A stretch of DNA of 64,000 nucleotides from Cloeon dipterum (GCF_949628265.1 NC_088789.1:6936886-7000885), one strand, 5' to 3'. Shown: positions 22,701 to 34,630, counted from the stretch's first letter. A program made the numbers and translations. Notes: generated by a model not told the origin, from the sequence alone.

Positions 22701-25700
22701 CGCTTATCCCCCTGTAAATTTGCCGATATTTGATGTCAATCGATGCCTGGGATTATGATTGATCGTTATTAGGAGGAAAACGTTTTCTACACATTTATCT
22801 TTCTCGTCTTGTTTGCTCTAATTATTATTCAGAAGGTAGCTGGGTAAACTTTGCTCCACAGTCTTTCCAATTATCTTTTCTTCTGCGAAAAAGATCAAAA
22901 CATAATTTTTCACCAGAATTTGCGTATCAACCTCTTTCCTTGTTTGCTTTCAAAAGATCCGTTTTTAGCACTTTCTGCGCGTTTTCACTCTCTCTACAAT
23001 TTTAACGAGCTTCTTATTACCCTCACGGTTCCATCTCGTGCGTCAAATTTCTCCGCACAAGGAACAAAAATTGACTCAACGGCTCTGCACTCCACTCCTG
23101 CTGCTCAAAGCAAAACAACAAACACGATGTGTCAAGGAGAAATGAGAAAGTGGGGCTAAAGTTTCGTTTCACCAATTTGCCGGCACGCGTGCTTTGATTT
23201 TTTGCCAATTCCGCGGCTCGTTAGCGCAGCAAATTGCGGAAAGTACGTAGTTTGCAATTTGCGGGCGGAATTCATAAATTTTGTCTTCTGAAACACCGCA
23301 GCGAAAAATGTGCTCTGCTGGGTGGTCGGAGTTCGAGAGCTTGTGTTGGCGAGCAGCAGCGGCAGTGAAAAAATTGAACTTCTCCCTATAGCGTTGTGGG
23401 CGATGCTGCACGCTCTGCGTGTAACTTTTGAATCAATAGTTTTTCGGCTGTTTGGCTCTGCTAATGCCAGCGCAAACAACACCCAAAAACAAGCCATTCA
23501 AAAAACCGCAAAGCTTTGTGCCTATTGACAAGCTGTTTATACGTTTCTTGGAAAGGATTCACAGCGGGAGCTCTTTGGGAAAAGGGATTTTCACTGCAAA
23601 CGTGATGGAGTAAGGGGCGGTGCGGAATTACGAGAAAAGGAACAAAATTGGAGAGCTCAAAATAAGATGCTTCGCTGCTTCCCAAAGTTCGCCACGGGCT
23701 TAGTGAATGGAATAGGAATGTTATAACAGCGCCATTCTAGAGGTTGCTGCTAAAGCGAAATGCAAAATTTATCATGCGTTGGTATTTTGGCAGAGGAAAT
23801 TATTCCGCACAGAACATTTGTTTAGAACACGCAAACTTATCAAAGATACCAGCAAATAAAGACACGGTTTACTTATCATGAGTTCGGGGTTTGAAAATTT
23901 TTCACTAATGAAATGCGTAAGGAAACCAAAATATACTAAAATTACGCCTCATTTCCAAAACAAAGAAATCGAATCTGCATCCCCGACTCTGTGATTTAGG
24001 CAAAGCTTTCAGAAGCCGAGCCTTACATCGGAAAGAAAGCTTTATAGCAGCCGAAGAAAAAGGAGGCCAGATAAGGTGAAAAAAGCGAGAATACGGACAC
24101 ACCAAGTCGAGTATTCCGTCTCTATCGCGCTCTGAATTATTTTTCCAAGCCATATTCCATAGCCGCAGGCTCTTCACGTTGTCGACAGGTTTCTGAGCGA
24201 ATAATATGAGCGAAATCTATTTTCCGCTATTGGAAAAAACGAGGTTCTCCGGAATGAGAGTAAACACCATCCGAGACGTGATGATTGGGACACGATAAAT
24301 GGAAAGCTCCAGGTAGCATAAAGCCAACGTCAGATTGAGCTAAATTGCTTTTATGTCAAGGACTCTATTCAGATGCTTAGCTTTCGCCATTTCAACCGGC
24401 GTAGACAAGAGGAAAGCAGCAAGTCTCCAGCTGGCTAACTGCGGCATTATTGCTGAATTTGCTAAATTCTCCAGAGAATACATCGATCGAAAAATTTGAC
24501 TCCTATTTAAATAATTTTTTTAGTTGCTGTTAAATACCGAACATACACTATCTTCAAACAAGACTAACAAAGACAAATATTTTAACACACGCCATCAACT
24601 TAGAACGAGCTTACACTAAAATCAAACGGGTTTTGGAGGATCACGTATTCAAATTTTTAAAATTAATTAAGCTTCAATTTTAATTAAATTTTCTAGTCTG
24701 GTACTTTGTACTTGCAGAGAAAAAGAGAAAATCCAATACCTCGACTTGAGAAGAAATGAAGGGAATTTTCAAAGCCTTAACCCAGAAGTTTTAGAATACA
24801 AATTAGGGAATAAACCGAGCCGCGCCGACCGATGACGACAAGCGGCCTATGCAAAGTAGTAACATTTTGCTACGAAAACCCGTGTGTTTGGCAAACTCTG
24901 TCGTGCAGCTCGCCGGAAACGCGCAAACAGAGCAGAGCGGCCATCTGAGCATCTTCCCAAGCCGCAGCCTTTCTCTCGTATGCAAATGTTTGAGCGCCTT
25001 ATCTGCGGGGATAAATGCACTTAATTCGCGTGCGATAATGCGCGCGTCGCGAGGAACAGCATTACCCACGGGCCATTTAGCCGTCGGCCCGGGTATCAAA
25101 ACACATCCGTTTCGCAAATTCGCTCGGCTGGGTCGCCAGAAGTGTGTTCTTGTGATATAACGAGCGGAATTAATTTCAGGCTCGCCAAACAAGGCCAAGA
25201 GTTAATTCAGCCCACGCCGAGGTACAGACACACAAAGCCCTGCCCCTTTATCGTGCTCAAGTTTGCTCGCCGATTGTAATTCGCGCTGTCGAGCAACGCT
25301 CCGAGGGTGCTTCAAAACTTTTAAGAATCCCGGCAATAGACGCTGATTAATTTACGGACAAGCGGCAGAGACACCCGGTTAGGTTAGTTTTGCGAAAATG
25401 TGTTTTCCGCCGGAGTCTTTTCACTCGGCTCTCGTTGTGCAAATTAAATTCAGCTGTCGGAAGCGGCCTCCGACAATTTTCACGGACGATTAACAAAATT
25501 AGAATATCATCGATCGGACGGCAAAACTTCGCAGCGCGTCTCTACCAGCAAAAAGAGATTAATTTATCACGCCGAGCAAAAATGGACGTTTAATTACCCT
25601 CGGCAGCAACTTTGAACTTTTGACAATCAATTTTTCGGGTGACGAGCGCCGCGTTTCGATTTTGCGCCAGAAACCGGGTTTGATGATGGATTTGAACCCA

Positions 25701-28700
25701 CAGAGATTCGAATCAGATGGAAAGTAAGCGACATTGACCGTCAGCGAAGAGTTCCCGGGGCCAAGGGGGAGCAAATCTCATTAGGTCTGTTGTAATAAGC
25801 AGAAGGTATAAAATCACAATGAAGGTGTCCTGCCGGGACGTAAAATTTACAAGGAAAAACATCAACAGAGTTTATAGATCACTGAAATGGAAACACGCAG
25901 GAAGGTAAGGGGCAGTAAAAAAGGTCGCGGAGGAAGGCAAAGAAAAAGTTATTGATGTCTCTGTGTTTTTGAATTAATCATTGATTTGGGCGAGTTCGTT
26001 TCCACTACATTTGGTGCACAAAATATGAAGCAAACAAACTCCAACTCGGCATTTTTCACGCTCTCGCAGCTCCATATAAATACTTGCAGCGCTGTTTCGA
26101 AAGATGGGGGCGGCTGCGAGTGCTGCGGGGGCCAAAGTTCACGAATCACGACGCCGCCTGCATCGAAACTGCGCCGTAATGCCCAAGTCGAGCAACTTTT
26201 CACAGTTGTCGACAGGCAAATCCTCGTTTAATGCGCGCCAAGGCGAAACGAAAGTACGCTGAGAGCGCGCACGAAATTTATGATAATTCCATCCGCCAAG
26301 TCTGCAGGCTGAAAAATTCACGGGCGCATTAATTAACACGCTGACGCCCGTCAGCGGCAACAAAAGTCGTAAACAAACGAACAGGCCTCATTTAATTTGC
26401 AAATCAGACCCGCTGCGCATTCTGAGATTCAGCCTAAAATCAAGACAAATGCGCCACAAGAATAATTAGCCGGCGCACCACGCGCCTCGCTGCCGAGAGC
26501 AGTCGTAAACGCACCGACTGGCTTAATTTTTTATTAATTGCTCTCGGCAGAATTGCCTTGGCCGAGAGTTTCAATCTCGCGGCCGGCAGGCCGGCACCAA
26601 GTTCCAAGTAGAGTTTGTTGTCGGGCAAAATTTTCGAGAGGAAGGGACACGCGGTGCTCTCTCTCGCTGCAGTGAGTTACTTTTTGTTGCGCGTGCGGGG
26701 ACTGAAATTACGCCTAATGAGGGTTGCTTTGCATAAGAAAGGAGCAGCGCGGCGTAAATCAATACCGTCATAATGGTAATCCCACTTGAGGCTCGCAATA
26801 TTTCACGCCCTTGCTGCATTCGAGATTAGCATCGACCCTTTCTCGAGTGCAAGCGAGCTCGGACCGTCGGGGGACTGCGTTTCGGCAAAAATTCGGCTTT
26901 AATGTCGTGTAACCTCTCCGTCTCCCCTCCTTATCTGCTTGGGTGCTTACGCCGAATTAAACACCGGCGGAGCTCTTGCGTTAGATAGGGTTCCATATTG
27001 TGTCTGAAAAAACTGAAGCAGGCATTCAGTAATCAGTTTGACACAATATGACTCGAATTAAACGGAAAAGTGAGTCTCCATTATAAAATAATTTTTCCAG
27101 GAAAGTTAAGAATTAAAAATGATTGCACTGAGCATGCTCCTTCATTCTGAAAGAGAATCGTAATCAGGAGTTTTTGATGGATAAGTCAAAGGCAGGATTT
27201 GTTTAGGTCGTTTGGGTCAGTTAAAGGATAAACTAAATCTCAATATCTCAAGCTTTTAAGTACACTTTTAATAGCTCCGTACCGTTAGTCCCCTTTAAAT
27301 ATATGTATATTTCCAGGTAGATTCCAGCCCGTTGGCTCGCATTGTTAAGGCATTCTCAGGAGTGTCAAAGCAATGGGAGGTATTTGAGCAGTTCGGAGAT
27401 CTAATAATACTGGCTACCCAATGTCAGAGAAGGCAAAAAGTGGTTACTTGAAATGCTCAAATTGCTCAACGGGCTGGGAGGCGCACCGAAGCGCCGACTC
27501 TCTAATTGCTGGTTAGCACCTTTCCAGCATGCGTGATTTGGCTTCACAGGACGAATGTCTAGCGTTTCAATGCAGTCCTCGGTGCGGAGGAAAGTGGCCC
27601 TTCAGTGGGCTGGGTCCCTGTGCGGCCTGGTGCGCCCATGTTATCCGTTCGCGGTGTTATTGGGACCCGGGTTTCAGCATTCGTGCTAGTACAGTGCGCG
27701 CACTTCCCGGTCCTCGGGCAGGGACGAAAAGAGCAAAAAAATTTCCGAAAGAAATGGCTTGCTTTGACACACGGCTTTGCTTAGTTTCCGTGCATTCCGC
27801 TTTCTGGCAAAAAGTGGCGACTCCAGCAGGAGCCGCCGGTTTAATGAGATAAAAGAAATGCAGAATGCGAAATTGGCTCCAGCCTGGTGGCTCCCTTTTG
27901 CCTGCCTCAGAGGTAGGCGGCCATTGTCAAGTTTTTAATGTTATGCAAATTGCGCCGCGATATTATTATTTTTTCGGCGTACGGCCCTTTTCGCCCGACA
28001 CTCGCTATTCCGCCGTAGGGAAGAGACGTAGTTATTTAATTAATTCCGAGGCGAACTGTACCATAAATGTCGCGAAATGGTACAAAGGTGCCTCCGATTG
28101 TGGGAGACTGGCTCGCGTAATTAATTCAGGCGACGCACAGACGAAAAATGATAACGCTGCTCACATTGTCTTTCCAGGGAGCAATGGCATTTAAAATAGC
28201 GCTCTCCCTTCCATTACGCTTTAAAATTGTTTTGGCACAGCGAGCGGCAAATTGCCACTGTACCTATTGCTCTCGCACTTTCAAATTCCGCTTGCAAAGC
28301 AAATTGCTTTAATTTTTACATCCCACTCGGAAAATTATGAATCTAAATTGCTTTTTTATTTTGAAATGTTCTCTTCATTTTCACGACTCTTGACAATGTT
28401 CCATTCAGTAATACTTTGAATTAATTTTCGTTGAAAAGGATCGATTTTATTAATTTCCAAGCGTAATTAAAAAGAAAGCAAGAAACGAAATCATGCGAAA
28501 ACGCGTCACTCACCCTCCCTGCGACAAAAATTTCTCCTTCTATTCTTCTAAAAGTTGCACTCTTTGCCACCCATTATTAGTAAATCCATGCAGAACAGGG
28601 CCATTTGTATTTTCTCCAGATTAAATGATTTGAGATGTGACACAAAAGCTCTTAATCATAAAGATTACAATACATCCGACGTCAAAAGACTTTCGTTCAG

Positions 28701-31700
28701 CCTTTCTACGCCTTCTAATAACCAAATTTCACTTTTTATGCGAAGAGGGGGAAAAAGAAATCAAATTGGCTGTCGAACAAGCCTATAAAATTTGCCTCTG
28801 TGACAGGATGACAAGAAAGATGCCAATTTGTCTCTCGTAAAAAAGCCGTCAAGTTCACTTTCCGCTCCTCCACTGGAGCCACAAAGCCGCGACTTTTTGT
28901 CTTTGATCCAAGAGACGAATGCGCGGAAAATGATCAACGACAGCAAAAACTCACCTAGCGTCCAGATGCGTGGTTTGAACATCAACATGGATCCGAGTTC
29001 GGACCTGGTGAATCCCATCTCGACGATGATGGAAAATGTATTCGCCTGGAACACAAACGGTCCGCCATTAAAACAACCATCACTTTTCTGCCCTAGGTCA
29101 GCTCTTTTTTTACGTTAAGCGCGTGTTTGCTTCCGCTGACTGCGAATCCTGCCGCTCCAAAAACAGACTTCTATTATTTTTATCGCAATTTCATCTCGAA
29201 TTTATTTTTCTGCGGAACAAGCTCGTTTCGTGCCGCATAAATACATCCAAAAGGGTACACACATAAATTCTGCGCGCCGGCCTTGTTTATTTATAATTGT
29301 ATGTCATTTCGCATACACTAGACCTTAAAGAGGAGAGCGAGACAAAAAGGCAGAAAATGCCAGCCAGGCGTCCGGCGTTCCTGCGGAATAGTCAATCTTC
29401 TAAAAGGATCATAAATTTCGGCTCGCTTGAATTGGACAGCCATTTCTTTTTCCCCAGAAACAAACCGAAGGCCCCCGCTCGCTCATTCAATTGGGGGACA
29501 CTATGTACTGCGCCGCCTCCATCGGTGTAGCCAGGGCCGGACTGGCCTATTGGGCGTAGCGGGCAACGCTTTGTGCGCCCCTTGCCTTGTCCAGTCCCTT
29601 AATCCAGTCAAAGCTGCCCTCCAAACCGATAAACAAGTTAAATTAAAAATTTTCACGTCAGATAGGTGTTCTTGGTTCTTAAACGTTGAATTAAGTGTCT
29701 TAAACGCCAAAGGCAATTTAAATTAAAAATTTTCTTCAAAAAACCCCATTCAAATTAAAAATCCTACAACCGCCAACCCATCCCAAAAAAACAAGCTATA
29801 CCCCGGTGTCCCTACCTAAAATCCCGTTGAATATTTTGGCTCCAGTCCGGCACTGGGTGTAACGAAGAAAAACGGCGATATTTCAAAAGTAGGCAACCTG
29901 CTCGGCGGTGTGGCCCAGCCGGTTGCATAATTCCGAAATCCAGCTCGGATTTATTCGCGCAGTAATAAATCAGTGAGCGTGTTTTGATTGGCTAACGAAT
30001 TTAAAAAAGTAGCAGTCGGATTTATCGTCCGCTTGAATAAAAACCTCAATCCGCACGCACGCAGAATTCGCGAATCGCACCCACTGATGTGGCAACAAAA
30101 TGCAAATTCGGATCGCGTAATTTACCTGTGTTGTGCTGCGCGCGGTGCGTTCGTGCACGCCAATTCGTCAGACGACACTTTTCGAAAATAATACGCGACG
30201 AACGGCTGTACTCGTTTAATTAATCGACGATTCAGCAGAATTTGTGCCACGTTTGTAATCATCCACACCCACAGCGAAAATATTGTCGACCCAAAGGAGG
30301 ATGAGTTCGTGCCTGTACATAAATCAATACAGACTGGAAACTCCTCACTTTGCAATTTCCACTAATGATAAGCACACAAAGAATCGACTACTGCGTCAAG
30401 AGAAAAAGTAAGAAAAATATTTGCTTAAGCGAAAAATTCAAAATGTCGCGATTGGGCAGAATTCAGAGCAACAAAAACTCTCGAATTGGGGACGATGCTT
30501 TTATTCTTCTATATCCTCCTGGAAAATCAGTATTCTCTGTGATGTTGATAAAAAAAGGATTCTCAGTTGAATAATTCTAATAGGTTGTCTATTTTAGGAG
30601 TAAGGCTTGTGCCGTAATGTGAATCTCGATTTTTACGAATACTGTGTGGCTAAACATGCTGCTTAACCCGCATATCTCAAACCCCGCACTCATTCTCAAC
30701 TGAAATCCGGGTGCTGATTGATTGCCCACTAAATCGGTGGTCACGCACGCGTTTTGACAAATTGCTGCGAGCATTTTATCAGTCGCGACGACGGGCAGGC
30801 GGGCGAAAGTGAAAGCAAACCGGCTTCTCGGATTACAAAGCCAAAAAGGGTTGAGCTCCTTATCTGATTTAATTAATCAACGGCCCAAGGTGCTAAATTG
30901 GATCTGTTGGAGATAAAGGAAAAAATGCCAGCCGCTCAGCGAGTGTGAGGAGATTAATGATATCACAACCAGTGGCACCAGCGGCGGTCCCTCGTGGCCT
31001 CGCAAAACATTTTTTCCGAAGCCTGGGCCAAGTATTCTCGCGAGGAGCACCACTCTCTTCCGCCCTCTCTTTTCCCTCTGCGGGTGCGGCTTCATAAAAT
31101 TATCATTAATAAAAAGACCGGGGTGGTTTTCCCGCGGCCTCGCTCTGCGCTGGCTGGGAAAAATGATGCCGAGGCCGAGCGTGTTGTAAAACATTGGTCT
31201 GCCTTGTGTCTTTTATTGCCCCACTTGTGTGCGAGCGAGCGGCGCAGAGAAAGTGCAAAAATGCTTGTGTCCCTATAATATTCATTACAAAGTGGATCCT
31301 GCTTTATAGTTCGCTATTTCGTCACTCTTCTTTTAAGCACTTAACTGGAGACTCTCCTCTCTTGAAACTTTATGTTTATATAGAGTGGAATAAGAAATCT
31401 GACATTAATCATAACCATGGTTGACAGTGCAAGTTTGCGTTTTTTGTTAGTAAGAAGTAGTTGTTAATGACCGTAATGAGATTATCGCTGCATCTAAACG
31501 AAAAATTTCTTTTATCAAGCTACAAACTCTTGCGAAACAAGAAAACGCAACACTGACCAATACTAATTACGCACCTACGTTGTGAAGAAATATTAAAATG
31601 ATATTAATATGGAGTATAACTTGCTTTTAAAAATTTATTGATTGCTTGGCCAGTGTGGTTAAATTTTTCAGACAAGTGGATTTTTTGCTAGAAATGCCAT

Positions 31701-32924
31701 AAAAATGTAAAACTTAAATAGAATGTAGAAACCTATTTTTTTGCAACAAAAATGTAGTGCAGCTTTGTCGAACAAAAATATGTTGCTTAAAAAGATAGAA
31801 AATGATGAGCGACTTTTGTCTGACGCTAAATACATATTATGAATGGTTGATTTCATTCGTTTTAACTCTATGCTTTGAGACGTTTTGCAAGAATCTAATT
31901 GATAAAATTAGCACTTAAATATTTAAAAAAATATAAATAGTAAAAAAATCTCAAAACAATACGTTACTTTCGAAATAAAGCCAAGCGCTTAGATTTAATG
32001 TATTAAACTTAGTCATTTTGCTTTTTACTCACTCTTATGTAGTGCAATTTGTAAGTGATGAGCCTCGGATACGTCAAAGTAAGTTTCCGAAATAAGGGCA
32101 AGGACAACTTGAATTCTCGCTGGAAAAAATCTACCCTTTTCCTCAGATCATCGATACTGTAACAAATAATAATTAATTCTAAGTTAAAATGTTGACACTC
32201 AAGGTTGGTTGTTCCAAATTATAATTATTATTGGTTATTGACTGGAAAAAATAATTATTACAAACCTGGTACAAAGCCATTTTGGATTGGCGCATATTAT
32301 TCTTTGTAGGTCCGTAAATTCAAAACCCAAAGTTTCCAGTAAGTATTTAATCCTTTGCTGCAAAATTTCCAAGTCTTCAAATAAAATAGCAGGGTTTCTT
32401 GTTAAAAGTAGTCCAATATCGCCTGCTGGAACACCCACGTCAGTGAGAAACCTGAAATTGAATAACAGAAGATGTTTTATGGACAAAATTAGATGTAAAT
32501 ACAAAAAATCTTACAGAATATGCTTTGTAATGTGTTTATCAAAATCCAGCTGCAAAAGTTTTTCAGGAACTCCTTCTTTCTTCTCCACCACTGAAAGATC
32601 AACTCCAAGATCCACCAATTTTTGCAATGTTGGAGATCTATTGACATAAGCAGCAAACGTTTGTGTCCTGCCTAAAGGTGGACCATAATCTGAAAAGTCG
32701 ACATTTTTGCCCAGTTTTGGCGCTAAAACGTTCTGTTCTTCGTCATTTTCTAAATCTTTGTCGGTGATCCCAGCTATTTCTTCGATAGACCGCTTATTCT
32801 GGACTGAGGTTTGGACAAGACGAATCTCTTTAGTCTCTGAACTGGAGTAAAAGCGACTCCTCTGCATAGCCCGCAGATTCCGTGTAATCGCTGATATTAC
32901 TGCAAATCTGCTCCACGATATCAT
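16738..32924 (-). CDS. mTerf3: MTERF3, mitochondrial transcription termination factor 3 (mTERF family), 5 exons
   Basis: Exons: 32924-32515, 32451-32266, 32156-32033, 29045-28955, 17015-16738. Phases close (2, 2, 0, 1), giving 362 residues, close to the usual metazoan length. MTERF3 binds mitochondrial DNA and rRNA-containing complexes and affects mitochondrial transcription and ribosome assembly. The N-terminus (MISWSRFAVISAITRNLR...RFYSSS) is a basic mitochondrial targeting peptide. mTERF repeats follow: FLTDVGVPAGDIGLLLTRNP in exon 2, the DFFQREF...YPRLITY block in exon 3, the VEMGFTRSELGSMLMFKPRI block in exon 4. Exon 5 carries the family C-terminus, with LGKAQYDPALPNYVSL and final FLKTM, as MTERF3 proteins have LGRAQYDP..PNY and FLKTL. 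Intron 4 is about 12 kb. The start is the first ATG in frame, head to head with SELENOT. Confidence 0.93.
21497..21610 (-). repeat. Inverted repeat arm with hammerhead-like core (left)
   Basis: Read on the minus strand, CTGATGA (21610-21604), a GGCC/GGCC stem with a five-base loop (21603-21591) and GAAA (21590-21587) form the conserved core order of a hammerhead ribozyme. The usual GUC-type cleavage triplet is not intact downstream. The arm then runs through TCTCAAAATTTCATTCC and ATCCATCC. A related sequence lies inverted at 22044-22155. Such motifs are known in Penelope-like elements and retrozymes; membership here is inference. Confidence 0.5.
22044..22155 (+). repeat. Inverted repeat arm with degenerate hammerhead-like core (right)
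   Basis: On the plus strand CTTATGA, then agcctgcggggcc, then AAGC replace the intact core of the left arm. The match continues through CCGCTA.ACAG, TCTCAAAATTTCATCC and ATCCATCC. The core is broken at G-to-T and in GAAA, so this copy would not self-cleave. The spacer to the left arm is about 430 nt. Confidence 0.5.
22640..22664. repeat. (GA)n microsatellite
   Basis: About 12 GA units in MTERF3 intron 4. Confidence 0.95.
26994..27050. repeat. 57-nt foldback in MTERF3 intron 4
   Basis: CATATTGTGTC (26994-27004) is perfectly complementary to GACACAATATG (27040-27050). Inside, AAACTGA pairs with TCAGTTT after a five-base bulge, and CTGAA/TTCAG can close further. It forms a compact hairpin, either a small precursor-like RNA or the remains of a MITE. 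No known microRNA seed recognised. Confidence 0.45.
27330..27741 (+). repeat. SINE-like element, copy B
   Basis: About 410 bp, starting GTTGGCTCGCATTGTTAAGGC, which resembles a tRNA 5' half (Pol III A box TGGCTC...GTTAAGGC). A weak B-box-like GGTATTTGAGCAG lies about 50 nt on. It ends in an A-rich tail (gagcaaaaaaa). Closely similar to the minus-strand copy at 37093-37506, with small indels. It sits in MTERF3 intron 4, opposite to the gene's direction. Confidence 0.75.
29046..32032 (-). other. MTERF3 intron 3 (3.0 kb)
   Basis: gtgagt donor at 32032, tgtgttccag acceptor at 29046. Contains the hAT MITE at 29532-29855. No other feature could be supported. Confidence 0.8.
29524..29863. mobile_element. 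hAT-type MITE with 8-bp target duplication
   Basis: The 324-bp body runs 29532-29855. Its tips are CAGGGCCGGACTGG and, inverted, CAGTGCCGGACTGG, which differ at one base. They match the CAG-start tips typical of hAT transposons. The flanks are ggtgtagc (29524-29531) and ggtgtaac (29856-29863), an 8-bp duplication with one change, as hAT insertion makes. The interior is A+T-rich with no ORF, so it is non-autonomous. It lies in MTERF3 intron 3. Confidence 0.85.
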
Positions 32925-33565
32925 GATTGATGAAATTCGTTATGTATCTGCGAAACACACAAAATACATTAATGTTGATATACATAATTATGTATTAAGA
33001 TTTTCTATTTTTACGATTCTTACAATCATTCATAAATGAATTATTATTATTTATTAATTTTCATTTGAAAATCAGAGCAAATATTTATAGTGGATTTCCT
33101 AACAATTCCTGCACTGTAACTGTACCTTATTGTTTTTTTGTATCTATCATATATCTCTCTACAGTCGATCTCCTCGTGTCTTCTTTTACTTCTTGCAGTT
33201 GATTATATTTTGAATGTGTGTGTTTATGTATTATCAGCAACACGCCCCACGGCTCAAACTACCAACATAAAATTTTAAAGACATCATTCTGGTCTAACCA
33301 AAAGTATGGTGTGTGTGCTCAATGCTCAATGTAGATAAAAATAACATTTTATGAAATTTTTTGTGTTAGTTCAATTTACTGAGTTTAATCTGTACAATCT
33401 GGTACAGTAACCAGTAACTACAGTAATTTCCGGTAATTTCCACTGAGTTTAGATTTTTCAGAGGAAGTGCTATCACTTCAGTGTTGGTAGCTCTGCTTTT
33501 CTCCAGCTGGGATTCACACTGTAAAAAGGGCGAAGATTTTATTCTACTAGCATTAAATCGTAAAC
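32925..33565. promoter_or_regulatory. Shared head-to-head promoter region MTERF3 / SELENOT
   Basis: The start codons of MTERF3 (minus) and SELENOT (plus) are 641 bp apart and divergent. Both 5' UTRs and promoters must lie here unless non-coding exons exist further away. No TATA box at a convincing distance was seen. Housekeeping genes often share such a bidirectional promoter. Confidence 0.55.
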
Positions 33566-34447
33566 ATGGCAGATTATTCCAGACTTTCCATAGCTGGATT
33601 ATTCGTCCTTTTCACCGTTTTGACGGTGAAAGATCTGTTCATTTCACCCACTCAGTCATCAGCTAGTTCCCCCAAAGAAATTCCAGTTACAAGGGTTGGC
33701 GTAGACAAATTTATCGGGCCAACTCTGAAAGTTCTTTACTGGTGAGCGAGACTTCTGCTAATCTGCTTTGTCACTATCTTGTTTTCTCCAGCTCGTTGAA
33801 TATGACTTAATTGTACGATTTAATCGTTCCAGTTATTCGTGTGGATACAAGAAGGCTTTCGAGCAGTATGCAAACTTGCTACAAGAAAAGTACCCTGAAA
33901 TAATCGTGACCGGTGACAACTACCAGCCGTCAGCTGTCAGAACGTTTTTAGCACAGGCAGTGGTGAGTGATTTGATTGCGTAAACTGTGGATATGTGTAC
34001 TGAAGTGCATTACGCTAAACACAATATTCTTATCTGAACTGCAGGGTCTCTTGAAGATGGCTGCTGTCGTCTGCATTGTCCTCGGAGTCAACCCTTTCAC
34101 AAGTCTAGGCTACCAGAACACGCCCTCCTGGTGGCAATGGTGTTTTAACAACAAAATCTACGCCTGCATGATGATTTTCTTCATGGGCAACGCGCTCGAA
34201 GGCCAGCTGATCTCTACTGGTGCTTTTGAAATGTTCTTCAATGGTATTAACTGGCTGCATTTTGGCATAATATATTATCAATGTTAACTCGTGTTTAAAT
34301 TGTGCAGATGTTCCTGTTTGGTCGAAACTGGAAACTGGTCGCATCCCGCAACCTCCAGAGCTGTTCCAGATCTTAGAAAATCAACTCCAGTTCCAGCCTC
34401 AAGCCTCGTCAGCCTTTCATCCACCCACGCCTACCTACTCATCATAA
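33566..34447 (+). CDS. SelT: Selenoprotein T homologue, cysteine form (SELENOT), 4 exons
   Basis: Exons: 33566-33741, 33833-33962, 34045-34243, 34308-34447. Phases close (2, 0, 1), giving 214 residues; the human protein has 195. SELENOT is an ER-membrane thioredoxin-fold oxidoreductase linked to redox and calcium control. A hydrophobic N-terminal segment (about residues 8-27) is the signal or anchor. The redox motif is C59-Y-S-C62 followed by GYKKAFEQY, where vertebrates have CVSU-GY; the TGT codon at the Sec site shows a cysteine form, with no in-frame UGA. A hydrophobic stretch (LLKMAAVVCIVLGV) and the conserved YACMMIFF...STGAFE block follow. Exon 4 begins DVPVWSKLETGRIP, as in the family. 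The start is the only upstream ATG in frame giving a signal peptide. Confidence 0.95.
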
Positions 34448-34624
34448 TAATTTTTAAATGTGACTGCACTCCTCAATTTAGTTGCCATACTCAAGAACAG
34501 TATTTTGACAGGCCAACGACTAATTGTTAAATAACGAACCGAAAGGATTGAGAGCATTTACATTAATTGGTTCAACAATTCTCATTCACTCTAAAATGCC
34601 GTGTTGTCAAATGTTATTGTTTTC

Positions 34625-34630
34625 AATAAA
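34625..34630 (+). terminator. Poly(A) signal of SELENOT
   Basis: AATAAA 178 nt after the TAA stop, followed by an A-rich stretch. A second candidate, AAATAAAG, lies near 34924. Confidence 0.55.

Larger units (their letters stand above)
17016..28954 (-). other. MTERF3 intron 4 (11.9 kb)
   Basis: Bounded by the gtgag donor at 28954 and the tttgcag acceptor at 17016. It is a mix of A+T-rich and GC-rich blocks with no supported exon. It contains the inverted repeat pair at 21497-22155, a (GA)n run at 22640-22664, the foldback at 26994-27050 and SINE-like copy B. The size is unusual against a 1.1-kb coding sequence and may shelter regulatory elements or non-coding transcripts. Confidence 0.8.

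Noticed and set aside
25680..25720. tRNA-like fragment with GAACC and GATTCGAATC
   Set aside because: No acceptor stem or cloverleaf could be drawn around it.
27529..27852. 107-codon Cys-rich frame and its relative at 37090-37308
   Set aside because: Similar peptides arise from two copies of the SINE-like repeat; the frame is broken in copy A and runs into the A tail.
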